33,224 nt of DNA. Origin: Acidobacteriota bacterium (GTDB taxonomy: Bacteria; Acidobacteriota; Terriglobia; Bryobacterales; Bryobacteraceae). This document shows positions 6,622-15,346 of this stretch, one piece after another (within the stretch, counting starts at the first letter, position 1; each line of letters begins with the position of its first letter). The notes below the pieces were generated by a model, which worked only from the letters and a program-made list of their open reading frames with translations, made no database searches and was not told the DNA's origin. The stretch spans positions 1 through 33,224 of the forward strand of contig JANXSF010000005.1 in the NCBI GenBank assembly GCA_025352795.1. Direction: 5' to 3'. The position numbers and the translations under genes were made by a program.

Positions 6622-7970
6622 TAAAAACAAGACAGTTATTTGGAACAGATGGAATTCGGAGCGTGGCTGGAAAGTACCCGCTGGATCAGCCCACAGTTTA
6701 CGCCATCGGTTGCGCTTTGGGGAAATGGGCGAAGAAGACGGCAGCTGGCGGACATGCGGAAATCGTCATTGGCATGGATACTCGCGAATCGGGCCCTTGG
6801 ATTGCCGAAATGGTGGCCGGTGGGGCAGCTCAGTATGGTGTAAATGTACGATTTGCCGGTCTGGTAACTACTCCTGGCATCGCGTATTTGACCAGAACTC
6901 GCGATTTCGTGGCCGGCGTAATGATTTCCGCCTCACACAATCCATTCGAGGACAACGGGATCAAAGTTTTTGGCCACGATGGCTATAAACTTTCCGATGA
7001 CCGGGAATTGGAAATGGAAACAGTGATCTTTCAGGTTCTAGCCAACGCAGAAGTCCCCAAACCCGCAGTTTTGACTGTCGATGAAGGGCTGGACGCCGCC
7101 TATGTCGATTTCCTGGCATCCAGTTTTGAGGGAACACTCACAGGGAAAAAGTTTGTCCTGGATTGTGCCAACGGCGCCTGCTCCCATTTAGCACCAGAAC
7201 TGTTCCATCGGCTGGGTGCGGAAGTTGTGGCACTATCCATGGAGCCGGACGGTCGGAACATCAACCTGGGATGCGGTGCATTGCATCCAGAACGTCTGCA
7301 GAAGGCTGTTGTAGACGCCGGTGCTGATGCTGGGGTGGCTTTTGATGGCGACGCCGATCGAGCCATTCTGGTGAGCGCTTCGGGAAAGATCGTTGACGGT
7401 GACCAGATGCTTTTGATCGCCGCCAGAGCCTTGAAAGCTGCCGGAAAGCTGCCCGGAAACGTGGTGGTGGCTACGGTCATGTCGAATATGGGGCTGGAAG
7501 TGGCCTTGGAGGCCGAAGGGATTCGCTTGGATCGCACTCCAGTGGGCGATAAATACGTCCTTGAAGAAATGATCCGAACCGGTGCCGCAATTGGTGGGGA
7601 ACAGTCAGGTCACGTAATTTTTCACGAATACGCCACCACTGGCGACGGCATGCTTACGGCTATGCGAATCGTTGAGCAGATGGCGAAAACTGGCAAGACT
7701 CTGGATGAATTGGCGGCCGGGCTGGAAATTTACCCGCAGCGATTGGTGAATGTCCGCGTGCGGGAAAAGAAGCCGATGAGCGATATTCCTCCGGTAATGG
7801 AAGCCATCCGCGAATGTGAGGATTACTTTCACGGCAAGGGTCGCGTTTTGGTTCGTTATTCCGGTACCGAATCGCTGGCAAGGGTCATGGTAGAGGGCCC
7901 GGAACTGTTGCACGTGGAACGTTTCGCTGAATCAGTTGCCGCCGTGCTTCGCCATGAACTAGGCGCGTGA
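6618..7970 (+). CDS. glmM: phosphoglucosamine mutase GlmM
   Basis: A 450-residue alpha-D-phosphohexomutase. It opens with LFGTDGIRS. The active-site serine is Ser106 in ISASHNPFEDNGIK, the metal loop DGDADR is at 243-248, the sugar-binding loop is GGEQSGH, and the C-terminal phosphate loop is RYSGTES. It converts glucosamine-6-phosphate to glucosamine-1-phosphate for UDP-GlcNAc and hence peptidoglycan. Its ATG overlaps the cdaR stop (ATGA). In other bacteria GlmM binds and inhibits CdaA, so the operon couples wall precursor supply with c-di-AMP. Confidence 0.97.
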   Translation: MIKTRQLFGTDGIRSVAGKYPLDQPTVYAIGCALGKWAKKTAAGGHAEIVIGMDTRESGPWIAEMVAGGAAQYGVNVRFAGLVTTPGIAYLTRTRDFVAGVMISASHNPFEDNGIKVFGHDGYKLSDDRELEMETVIFQVLANAEVPKPAVLTVDEGLDAAYVDFLASSFEGTLTGKKFVLDCANGACSHLAPELFHRLGAEVVALSMEPDGRNINLGCGALHPERLQKAVVDAGADAGVAFDGDADRAILVSASGKIVDGDQMLLIAARALKAAGKLPGNVVVATVMSNMGLEVALEAEGIRLDRTPVGDKYVLEEMIRTGAAIGGEQSGHVIFHEYATTGDGMLTAMRIVEQMAKTGKTLDELAAGLEIYPQRLVNVRVREKKPMSDIPPVMEAIRECEDYFHGKGRVLVRYSGTESLARVMVEGPELLHVERFAESVAAVLRHELGA

Positions 7971-7985
7971 CATATCATATTCTTC

Positions 7986-8624
7986 ATGAGTCGAACATTA
8001 CTGTTTCTTTTTTGCGCCGTCGGCTTGATGGCGCAAGGACCAAGAGTCCATACCAAGACTTTGCCCGGTGAAGATTGGACTGCGCTTTTTAATGGCAAAG
8101 ATCTCAACGGTTGGGTGGAAGTGGGTAAGGAAAAGTGGCTGGTAGAAAGTGGAACCCTTCACGGCATGGCCGTTTCCAAAGACTACGGCTACTTGAAAAC
8201 TGCCAAAAACTACAAGGATTTCCATCTTTCTTTACGATTCAAGTGCGAAGGCGATGGCAATAGCGGCGTCTTCTTTCATTCCGAATTCAAACCGGGAACT
8301 GCCGAAGTCACCCAGGGTCTGCAATTCGAAATCGACTGCACCATTGGCGAACATACCGGGGGAATTTATGGCGATGGTCGGGGCTGGGTGGTTTGGCCGT
8401 CACCGGAAAACGAAACAGTTGTGCGCCAGGATGATTGGAACGAATACTTATTGAAAGTAGAAGGCAACCACTACGTTTCCCGCCTGAACGGTGTCGTCAT
8501 GGTTGATTTTACCGATCCCAAGCCAAAGTCGTTTGATGGTGGCATTTCTTTGCAACTGCATTCCGGCGGTTCCGGAAACATGCGTTTCAAAGACATTATG
8601 ATTCGCGATTTGACCAAGAAGTAA
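7986..8624 (+). CDS. secreted DUF1080 (3-keto-disaccharide hydrolase type) protein
   Basis: A 212-residue protein with a signal peptide (MSRTLLFLFCAVGLMAQ). The mature part is a concanavalin-like DUF1080 domain: DWTALFNGKDLNGW, the FKCEGDGNSGVFFHSE segment, a DDWNEY stretch and a final SGGSGNMRFKDIMIRDL. Members act on oligosaccharides, including 3-keto-disaccharides; the substrate cannot be read from sequence. It follows glmM by 15 bp and its last 29 bases overlap the 3' end of the convergent lnt gene. Confidence 0.85.
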   Translation: MSRTLLFLFCAVGLMAQGPRVHTKTLPGEDWTALFNGKDLNGWVEVGKEKWLVESGTLHGMAVSKDYGYLKTAKNYKDFHLSLRFKCEGDGNSGVFFHSEFKPGTAEVTQGLQFEIDCTIGEHTGGIYGDGRGWVVWPSPENETVVRQDDWNEYLLKVEGNHYVSRLNGVVMVDFTDPKPKSFDGGISLQLHSGGSGNMRFKDIMIRDLTKK

Positions 8625-10080
8625 ACCCGCAGAACAGTAGTGAGCATAGCAGGCATCCCCAGGCGAACCAATCGCCATTGCGCGTATAGAACGTCGTTTG
8701 TTGAATCCAGGAAAATGGTAGCCGAGCGGATGTTTCCACAAACTCTGGAATCCGCTTTGCTATTTTTCCAGAAGGATCAATGGCAACTGTATGCCCGTTA
8801 TTTGTGGCCCGCAGCAACCAGCGATTATTTTCCACCGAACGCATCCGGGCCAGTTCTAAATGCTGTTCCCGTGCCGCTGTCTTGAAAAAATACCCATCGT
8901 TGGTGAGCATCACCAACACTTCATCGCCTTGAGCCGCAAATTGACGCACATGATTGGGCAGCGCCGATTCGTAACAGATGAACACTCCCACCCTGTGACC
9001 ATCCACCGAAAAATCGGCAGTGGATTTTCCCGCAGCAAACGTTCCCGTTTCACCACTCACTTTGTTCACCCAGGAAAATAGTGCCGGAACATATTCACCA
9101 AACGGGACCAGGTGCATCTTATCGTACCGACCCAGGGTCTTGCCTTCCCTGCTGATGAACTCAGCGGAATTGAGGGGATCACCTTTGGGGGTATGAACTA
9201 CAGTTCCCAGCACAACAGCCACACCGGCCTTCTTCGCTACATCTAAGACGTGACCACGCAGAATGGCATCGTCCTCATAATAAATTGGTGCTGGAAGTTC
9301 CGGCCAAAGCACCATCGCTGGCTTGCCTTCGCCTGCTTTCAATGCGCTTTCCAAACTCAATCTGGCAAGATGCTGCTCTAAAGTTTGTACCGATTCCCAA
9401 GTCCAGCGGACAGTTTCCGGATCAATATTGGGCTGCACCGCCACCGCGCTTTCCGTTGGCATAGCAACTTCAGGAATTGCAGGCAATAACAGCAAAACCA
9501 GCAATGCCAGCAATGGCGCAGCCAAGTTTCTAGGACGTCGCAACACCAGTAGCGCGGCAGCGGTGCCGGTCATCGCGAATAGAAAAGAGAGGCCATACAC
9601 GCCCACCCAAGGTGCCAATCGAAGGGCCAAGGCCATGTCCACGCCAGCGTTTCCCAGCAGCAGCCAGGCAAAGTCTGTGGTCGGCTGTTGCGACCATTCC
9701 ATGCCCGTCCACAAAGCTGGGATCAGCACAATGGCCCATCGCGATGGGATCACAATCACAGCCAGCAACGAGAAGATTCCGTAATGCAGGGCTCGGATAA
9801 AGCAGTACACCAGCAGGGTTCCAAAGCCGCCCCACTCGCCCATGTCACCATGCACGGCAAGCACTGGTGCGAACCAGTAATAGACTCCTAAGGAATGCAG
9901 GAATCCTGCACTGTAACCCAACAGGAAGCGATGTTTCCAGGGGACGGTTGCCGCTAAGCTAACGACCAGCGGAGCCAGTGTCAGCGGTGCCAGCCAATAC
10001 CAGTTCCATTCAGGGTAAATCACCACCAGGCACAGTCCCGTTAGCAGGGCCAGCAGGTAGTTTCTGGCATTGAGATTCAC
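8596..10080 (-). CDS. lnt: apolipoprotein N-acyltransferase
   Basis: A 494-residue enzyme that adds the third acyl chain to lipoproteins in the inner membrane. About six to seven hydrophobic segments fill residues 8-200, then a nitrilase domain with the catalytic triad Glu261 (LWPELPAP), Lys321 (YDKMHLVPF) and Cys369 (VFICYESA), and a final transmembrane segment near 470-490. Spacing agrees with E. coli Lnt (E267, K335, C387). The start is GTG 10080, overlapping the lipA stop by four bases (GTGA). The presence of Lnt fits a diderm envelope. Confidence 0.95.
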   Translation of the reverse strand: MNLNARNYLLALLTGLCLVVIYPEWNWYWLAPLTLAPLVVSLAATVPWKHRFLLGYSAGFLHSLGVYYWFAPVLAVHGDMGEWGGFGTLLVYCFIRALHYGIFSLLAVIVIPSRWAIVLIPALWTGMEWSQQPTTDFAWLLLGNAGVDMALALRLAPWVGVYGLSFLFAMTGTAAALLVLRRPRNLAAPLLALLVLLLLPAIPEVAMPTESAVAVQPNIDPETVRWTWESVQTLEQHLARLSLESALKAGEGKPAMVLWPELPAPIYYEDDAILRGHVLDVAKKAGVAVVLGTVVHTPKGDPLNSAEFISREGKTLGRYDKMHLVPFGEYVPALFSWVNKVSGETGTFAAGKSTADFSVDGHRVGVFICYESALPNHVRQFAAQGDEVLVMLTNDGYFFKTAAREQHLELARMRSVENNRWLLRATNNGHTVAIDPSGKIAKRIPEFVETSARLPFSWIQQTTFYTRNGDWFAWGCLLCSLLFCGFTSWSNRES

Positions 10081-11006
10081 GCCGGAGTCAGCTTTCCGGT
10101 AGCCTCTTCTTCCACCAAATCGGCCATGTACGAAGATCGGACAAAGGGACCACTAAAGACCATCTCAAAGCCGATGGACATACCATAATCGCGCAGTTCA
10201 TCAAATTCCGCAGGCGTCACATAACGGGCTACTGGCAGATTACGACGCGTAGGTTGCAAATACTGGCCGATAGTGGCCACGTGAACCCCAGCGTCGCGAA
10301 CGTCGCGCAGAAGCTCCTTCACTTGATCTTGCGTCTCACCCAGCCCAACCATCAACCCGGATTTGATCAGAGCCTCCGGGCGATGCTTACGGGCGAAAGA
10401 GAGCACATCCAGCGATTGCTGATAGCGGGCTTGCGGACGAACGGAACGATACAGCCGCTTCACCGTCTCCATATTGTGATTGTAAACATGCGGCCCGGCG
10501 TCAAGCACTCGGGCTACAGCAGTCATGTCGCCATTGAAATCGGGTGTAAGCACTTCCACCCTGGCGCTGGGCAATGCCTGCTTCACTTCACGAACAGTTT
10601 CCGCCCAATGCTGCGATCCACCATCGGGCAGTTCATCGCGATTGACGCTCGTGATCACCACATAGCGCAGCTTCATTTGTGCCGCCATGCTGGCCACGTT
10701 GGCTGGTTCCAAAACGTCCAGCCCGAAATCCTGCTTCCTGGGATTGCCTTTTGGGACCGAACAAAATCCGCAACCACGGGTACAAATATTCCCCAGAATC
10801 ATGAACGTAGCTGTCCCACGATGGAAGCATTCATGAATGTTAGGACATCGCGCCGATTCGCAAACGGTATGCAAATGCAAATCGCGCAATTCGCGCTTCA
10901 GCAGATGCACAGATTCGTTGTGCGTCTCTGGTTTACGCAACCATTCTGGCAGGCGCATCCGGGGAGCACCAGCTATTTGAACTAGAGGTTGAGAAATATC
11001 ACTCAC
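10077..11006 (-). CDS. lipA: lipoyl synthase
   Basis: A 309-residue radical-SAM enzyme that inserts two sulfurs into octanoyl-protein to make lipoyl groups. The auxiliary cluster ligands are Cys49, Cys54 and Cys60 (CESARCPNIHEC) and the radical-SAM ligands Cys75, Cys79 and Cys82 (CTRGCGFC). The C-terminal RSSY that supplies the serine ligand is at 290-293. Length is typical. The start is GTG 11006, two bases after the SPOR gene stop. No lipB is present in the window. Confidence 0.97.
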   Translation of the reverse strand: MSDISQPLVQIAGAPRMRLPEWLRKPETHNESVHLLKRELRDLHLHTVCESARCPNIHECFHRGTATFMILGNICTRGCGFCSVPKGNPRKQDFGLDVLEPANVASMAAQMKLRYVVITSVNRDELPDGGSQHWAETVREVKQALPSARVEVLTPDFNGDMTAVARVLDAGPHVYNHNMETVKRLYRSVRPQARYQQSLDVLSFARKHRPEALIKSGLMVGLGETQDQVKELLRDVRDAGVHVATIGQYLQPTRRNLPVARYVTPAEFDELRDYGMSIGFEMVFSGPFVRSSYMADLVEEEATGKLTPA

Positions 11007-11008
11007 TT

Positions 11009-11722
11009 CTAATATTTTTTCACGATAGAGCCCTTTACGCCAACCTTTTCCAAATCAATTTTGGTTTGGGCCAGGGCTTCCTTATCTTTCATAGGACCAA
11101 CCAAAACGCGGAAGAGCGTTGGATTCGGACCGGGCGCAACTACCGCGTTGAACGATTTATGGCGTAGTGATCCAGCCATTACATCGGCCCCTTCTTTATC
11201 CACAGCAACTACCTGCAGATAAGTTCCTGGGGACGGTTCCCGGGCGCTACCCGCACTGACCACAGGTTTGGGGTCAGGCTTCGGGTCAGTCTTCGATTCG
11301 GAGGGCTTCTTTTCGACAACCTTCGGTTCCACAGGCTTGGGTGGATCCTTCTTCGGTTCGATTTTCTTCTCTACTTCTTTGATCTTTTCCTCACCCTTGG
11401 GCAATACAGGAACCGCAGGAAGTTTCTTTGCCTCGGTGGCTTTTTCATAAAGATCACTGGCAGAGCGCGATGGCCGTTCGTTTACGGTCTTGCCCGGATC
11501 TACAATAATGGGATTGGCTGAAGGGCTGGAACCGGAGCCCGCATCAATTGGTACTTGCTTCCGATTGGCAGCGGAAATGGCGTCACGGCTGGGGTTATTC
11601 TTCCCAATCAGGTAGCCCATGGTGAATAGTACACCCATCAGCACCAACAAGACACCAAACACCAGCAACAGTTGCCTGTTGCCGATCACCAATTCAAATT
11701 CACCCTCTTCGTTTTGAGCCAT
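11009..11722 (-). CDS. single-pass membrane protein with C-terminal SPOR domain
   Basis: A 237-residue protein. A short cytoplasmic N-terminus (MAQNEEGEFELVIGNRQ) precedes one transmembrane helix at about 18-40. A long low-complexity linker rich in Lys, Pro and Glu (about 90-165, with repeated DPKP and VEKK words) leads to a C-terminal SPOR domain at about 165-237 (YLQVVAVDKEGAD...FRVLVGPMKDKE...). SPOR domains bind denuded peptidoglycan at the division septum, and this architecture is like FtsN/DedD. A role in envelope constriction is inference. It lies directly upstream of lipA and lnt. Confidence 0.85.
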   Translation of the reverse strand: MAQNEEGEFELVIGNRQLLLVFGVLLVLMGVLFTMGYLIGKNNPSRDAISAANRKQVPIDAGSGSSPSANPIIVDPGKTVNERPSRSASDLYEKATEAKKLPAVPVLPKGEEKIKEVEKKIEPKKDPPKPVEPKVVEKKPSESKTDPKPDPKPVVSAGSAREPSPGTYLQVVAVDKEGADVMAGSLRHKSFNAVVAPGPNPTLFRVLVGPMKDKEALAQTKIDLEKVGVKGSIVKKY

Positions 11723-11786
11723 GCTTCATCCTTGCAAACCTTTTGTAATAAACAATGTCACAAACAACAACCATTGTCGAGAATAT

Positions 11787-12278
11787 CTATCTCACCCATG
11801 AAAAAGCAACTTCTTTGTTTCTACGGGCAATCCATGCAAAGCGAAAAAGGAACAGGGTCAAAGCAAATAATGGGGCAATGATCACCACAGCCCAGGCTGG
11901 TCGCATGCCTGCACACAGAATGCTGGCACCCCAACAACTGAGGATCATGCCGCCAATTCCGGCTAGTCCGTACAGCGGGAATCGGGCCTCTATCAGTAAC
12001 AGCAAAGCTCCGCAAAGCAGTAGGGCAAGGGCTTTCCCGCTGATCTGTTTATCCCAAAGACCAAACATACCAAACGACACGAGGACTCCTCCCAGGCTCC
12101 CAGGGATTACCGATCCCGGCAGAAGGCACTCCACGTAGACCAGCGCGATTCCAATACTGATGATCAGCAATGAGACATTAGGATCGTCCACTGCGCGGCG
12201 CGATTTTTCTTTGAGAGTATCGCCAAATAGGAGCATTGTGGCCAGCAGAGTTAGGGTCAACAAGACTTTCCACCACAT
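11787..12278 (-). CDS. NfeD-like integral membrane protein
   Basis: A 163-residue protein starting at ATG 12278, chosen because GGAGG lies five bases upstream; an ATG at 12290 lacks such a site. It has four to five hydrophobic segments with the NfeD-type pattern of Gly/Pro-broken helices: VYVECLLPGSVIPGSLGGVL and LLLIEARFPLYGLAGIGGMIL. The usual OB-fold tail and any partner ClpP-like protease or stomatin gene are absent, so this is a membrane-only form. It lies 64 bp upstream of the SPOR gene in the same direction. Family assignment is moderate. Confidence 0.6.
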   Translation of the reverse strand: MWWKVLLTLTLLATMLLFGDTLKEKSRRAVDDPNVSLLIISIGIALVYVECLLPGSVIPGSLGGVLVSFGMFGLWDKQISGKALALLLCGALLLLIEARFPLYGLAGIGGMILSCWGASILCAGMRPAWAVVIIAPLFALTLFLFRFAWIARRNKEVAFSWVR

Positions 12279-12306
12279 AGACGCCTCCATCCAACAGGAG
12301 AGAAGA

Positions 12307-12488
12307 GGACAGGCAGGATTCCCAATGTCACTTAGTTCCCAAAATCCCTGCGGTTAGAAGACCGCTCCCTTGCGGTCACGGCTCGGTAGTTTACCAAGTC
12401 TACAGAGCCGTGACCGCAAGGGAGTGGTTTTTCAAAGGCCTGATACACTTCGCTCCAACTAAGTGACAATAGGCAGGGATGCCTGTCC
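12307..12488. repeat. composite inverted-repeat element containing palindromic repeat copy 2
   Basis: The core is palindrome copy 2 (arms 12361-12384 and 12405-12428, one mismatch, 20-nt spacer). It is nested in an outer inverted repeat: TGTCACTTAGTT (12326-12337) pairs with AACTAAGTGACA (12457-12468), and further out GGACAGGCA (12307-12315) pairs with TGCCTGTCC (12480-12488). No open frame of note lies inside. The shape is that of a small non-autonomous mobile element or a large RNA hairpin. It separates sodA from the nfeD-like gene. Confidence 0.8.
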
Positions 12489-12508
12489 CACAACTTACCA
12501 ATCAAACA

Positions 12509-13129
12509 TTACTTGCCGTGATACAGCTCTTCAGCGTAGGCCCAATTCACGACATTCCACCAGTTATCCACATAGCTTGGGCGCAAATTCTGATACTTCA
12601 AATAATAGGCATGCTCCCAAACATCAATACCCAGCACCGGATGCTTGCCTTCCATCACCGGAGTATCCTGATTCGGTGTGCTGCTGATTTCAACTGAACC
12701 ATCGGTGTTCTTCAGGAGCCAGGCCCAACCGGAACCGAAGCGTCCAATTGCGGCGGCTTTGAAAGCGTCCCGAAAGGCATCAAAACTACCGAACTTAGCG
12801 TCAATCGCCTTGGCCAGTGCCCCCACCGGATGCGGCATCGCCCCAGTTTTGTTAGGCGCCATCAACAACCAAAACATAGAATGATTCGCATGGCCGCCGC
12901 CGTTATTGCGCACCGGTCCTTTAATCGCATCGGGCACAATGGCCAGGTTGTTGGCCAATAATTCATGCAGAGTCTTGCTTTGCAGATCTGCATGGCCGTT
13001 CAGGGCATTATTCAAATTCGTCACGTAAGCATTGTGATGCTTGCCATGATGGATCTGCATGGTTGCGGTGTCAATAAATGGTTCCAAAGCATCGTGCGCA
13101 TACGGCAGCGGAGGAAGTTCAAAAGGCAT
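12509..13129 (-). CDS. sodA: superoxide dismutase, Mn-type (Fe/Mn family)
   Basis: A 206-residue cytoplasmic enzyme that dismutates superoxide. Metal ligands are His27, His83, Asp168 and His172 (DVWEHAYY). The active-site glutamine comes from the C-terminal half (Gln153 in NQDTPV) and the GGGHANH segment carries Gly where Fe enzymes have Gln, so manganese is favoured. No signal peptide is seen. AAGGAG precedes the ATG, and only 20 bp separate it from gatA, so it probably rides on the dciA-gatC-gatA transcript. Confidence 0.95.
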   Translation of the reverse strand: MPFELPPLPYAHDALEPFIDTATMQIHHGKHHNAYVTNLNNALNGHADLQSKTLHELLANNLAIVPDAIKGPVRNNGGGHANHSMFWLLMAPNKTGAMPHPVGALAKAIDAKFGSFDAFRDAFKAAAIGRFGSGWAWLLKNTDGSVEISSTPNQDTPVMEGKHPVLGIDVWEHAYYLKYQNLRPSYVDNWWNVVNWAYAEELYHGK

Positions 13130-13149
13130 GGATTATTCTCCTTAATTCA

Positions 13150-14592
13150 TCAGCCGGCAAAACCACCGGCAGTTTCAAACGCATAGGCGAGGCGGAACAT
13201 CGTTTCCTCACCAAAATGTTTCGTCAGCAATTGCATTCCCACAGGCAGACCTTCCACTGTGTTTCCACAGGGAACGCTCATGCAGGGGATTCCGGCCAAA
13301 GAACCGGTAATCGTGTAGATGTCAGAAAGATACATTTGCACCGGATCGTTCACTTTCTCACCGATCTTAAATGCCGGAAAGGGCGACACCGGAGTGATCA
13401 GCGCATCCACTTTTTCAAATGCTTTGGCAAAGTCCTGGGTAATCAAATTTCGAACTCGTTGAGCCTTTAGATAATACGCATCGTAATATCCCTGGCTCAG
13501 TACGTAAGTCCCCAGCATGATCCGACGCTTGGCCTCTGCCCCAAAATTCTCTCCGCGGGAATTGCGGTACATGTCCGAAAGTGTGTCGGACTTTTCAGAC
13601 CTTGCCGTATAGCGCACGCCGTCGAACCGGGCCAGGTTTGAGCTGACTTCCGCAGTGCAGATTATGTAATAAGTGGCAATCGCGTATTCAGTGTGCGGAA
13701 GGCTAACTTCTTCCACCGTGCATCCTAGCGATTCCAACACTTCAATCCCTTTATTAATCTTTGAAGCAGTTTCACTAGCCAAGCCAGCGAAATACTCTTT
13801 GGGCAGCCCCAGGCGCATCCCTTTCACCGACTGCGCCAAGGTAGCGTTGTAATCCGGGACAGGTGCAAATGCCGAGGTTGCATCCATCGAATCGCGGCCT
13901 GCAATTACTTTTAAAAGTGTTGCTGCATCGGCGACGTTGCGACTAAACGGGCCTATGTGATCCAGTGAACTGGCAAAGGCAACCAAGCCGTATCGCGAGA
14001 CCCGTCCATACGTTGGAGTCACCCCAACCACACCGCAGAAACTCGCCGGTTGACGAATGGACCCACCCGTATCGGATCCCAGCGAAACCACTGCCGTGCC
14101 TTGAGCCACCACTGCAGCCGACCCACCAGAAGATCCACCCGGTACTCGATCCAGCGCCACAGGGTTGCGTACTGGCCCGAAGGCCGAATTCTCGTTGGAT
14201 GATCCCATGGCGAACTCGTCACAATTCGCCTTACCCAAAATCACCCCACCAGCCGCTTCCAGCCGATCCACTGCCGTAGCGTTATACGGCGGAATATATT
14301 TTTCAAGAATTTTCGATCCACATGTAGTTCGCACCCCTTTGGTGACAATCACATCTTTCACGCCAATGGGAACGCCAGCGAGCGGAGGCAGCATTTCGCC
14401 ATTGGAAATCAGTTCGTCTACTTTTGCGGCTGCCGCCAGCGCCCGTTCTGGACAGAAAAGCAGATAGGCATTCGTTTTAGGATTCTCCGCTTGAGCAAAG
14501 GCTAGAGCCGATGTGGTCAGCTCCATTGCGGAAAAAGTTTTGTTGCGCAGTCCGGTTTGGACTTGGTCGATGGTTAGGGAACGGACGTCCAT
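13150..14592 (-). CDS. gatA: Asp-tRNA(Asn)/Glu-tRNA(Gln) amidotransferase subunit A
   Basis: A 480-residue amidase-signature enzyme. The catalytic Ser-cisSer-Lys triad is Lys79 (GVKDV), Ser154 (PGGSSGGS) and Ser178 (DTGGSIRQPA), the same numbers as in characterised GatA. It releases ammonia from glutamine for GatB to convert misacylated Glu-tRNA(Gln) or Asp-tRNA(Asn). Its start is two bases after the gatC stop. gatB is not in this window, so the subunit genes are split. Confidence 0.97.
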   Translation of the reverse strand: MDVRSLTIDQVQTGLRNKTFSAMELTTSALAFAQAENPKTNAYLLFCPERALAAAAKVDELISNGEMLPPLAGVPIGVKDVIVTKGVRTTCGSKILEKYIPPYNATAVDRLEAAGGVILGKANCDEFAMGSSNENSAFGPVRNPVALDRVPGGSSGGSAAVVAQGTAVVSLGSDTGGSIRQPASFCGVVGVTPTYGRVSRYGLVAFASSLDHIGPFSRNVADAATLLKVIAGRDSMDATSAFAPVPDYNATLAQSVKGMRLGLPKEYFAGLASETASKINKGIEVLESLGCTVEEVSLPHTEYAIATYYIICTAEVSSNLARFDGVRYTARSEKSDTLSDMYRNSRGENFGAEAKRRIMLGTYVLSQGYYDAYYLKAQRVRNLITQDFAKAFEKVDALITPVSPFPAFKIGEKVNDPVQMYLSDIYTITGSLAGIPCMSVPCGNTVEGLPVGMQLLTKHFGEETMFRLAYAFETAGGFAG

Positions 14593-14594
14593 AA

Positions 14595-14894
14595 TTAGCG
14601 TTCAATCACCTTAGGAACTTTGAAAAAACCGCCTCCTGAAATAGCGGCATTGGCCACAGCATCGGCGTTAGAAAGCGATGGACGCTCCACGTCTGGCCGT
14701 AACGTTGCGGTTTCCTCATTCTCAAAAATAACTTGGGACATGGGCTCTACCCCATCTGTATTCAGTTCGTTCAGTTTGTCCATGTGGGTAAGAATGCCGC
14801 TTAAGTCAGCGGCCATGCGCGGTATCTCTTCATCAGTCAAAGTCAGATTGGCCAACGCAGCCACTTCACGTACATTCACTTCAGTAATGATCAA
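14595..14894 (-). CDS. gatC: Asp-tRNA(Asn)/Glu-tRNA(Gln) amidotransferase subunit C
   Basis: A 99-residue GatC, which clamps GatA to GatB. Recognisable segments are VREVAALANLTLTDEE, the ILTHMDKLNELNTDGVEPM stretch, and the conserved tail LRPDVERPS with GGGFFKVPKVIE. The start is TTG 14894, overlapping the dciA stop by four bases (TTGA); no ATG fits the family N-terminus. It directly precedes gatA. Confidence 0.95.
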   Translation of the reverse strand: MIITEVNVREVAALANLTLTDEEIPRMAADLSGILTHMDKLNELNTDGVEPMSQVIFENEETATLRPDVERPSLSNADAVANAAISGGGFFKVPKVIER

Positions 14895-15283
14895 GCAATG
14901 GACCTCTTCCGGGATTGGATATAAATGCGTCTCAGAATGAGATCAGCAATGGAATCGGCTTCATCGTAGGCGCGGACAATCTCTTCACGCTGCGGTTCAA
15001 TTTTCGGGGCGGCCAGGGCGAATCGCAAATTCCTGACTTTCCCCGTCCCCAGAATCTCGTTCAGTTTGCCCAGAATTTGAGATCGCAGCAGGTGTAGGTT
15101 TCGTTCCCAAAGAACATCTTCCACATTCACAACCAGCGTTCCATCAAATAAACCAACGGCCCGGGTACGCTTGGCAATGGTCTTTCCCACGGCTTGAGAC
15201 CATGCAGCCACAGCAATATGATCCCCCGAAACACCAGCTTTCGAGAGCTTCATTTTGCTTAAGACTTTGGCTGCCCGCTGCAT
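14891..15283 (-). CDS. dciA: DciA-family (DUF721) replicative helicase loader-like protein
   Basis: A 130-residue protein with the DUF721/DciA pattern: a basic N-terminus, VAAWSQAVGKTIAKRTRAVGLFDGTLVVNVEDVLWERNLHLLRSQIL (about 26-72), then a KH-like end (KVRNLRFAL). DciA proteins load DnaB in bacteria lacking DnaC/DnaI. This one lacks the long extension seen in some members. It is the first gene of the dciA-gatC-gatA-sodA series and is divergent from the gene at 15347. Confidence 0.75.
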   Translation of the reverse strand: MQRAAKVLSKMKLSKAGVSGDHIAVAAWSQAVGKTIAKRTRAVGLFDGTLVVNVEDVLWERNLHLLRSQILGKLNEILGTGKVRNLRFALAAPKIEPQREEIVRAYDEADSIADLILRRIYIQSRKRSIA

Positions 15284-15300
15284 TTATATAGAAATTCAAG

Positions 15301-15329
15301 TTTATCATGCACAGCTAGCCTGTTATACT
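15301..15329 (+). promoter_or_regulatory. candidate sigma70-type promoter for the 15347 gene
   Basis: A weak -35 (TTTATC, 15301-15306) and a strong -10 (TATACT, 15324-15329) are separated by 17 bp, 17 bases before ATG 15347. It sits in the 63-bp divergent spacer with dciA. Prediction from sequence only. Confidence 0.4.
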
Positions 15330-15346
15330 CCATTGGCAGAGAAACC

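Noticed and set aside
12361-12428. Reading palindrome copies as CRISPR repeats
   Set aside because: The copies are about 6-9 kb apart, are internally self-complementary and have no spacer array or cas genes nearby.
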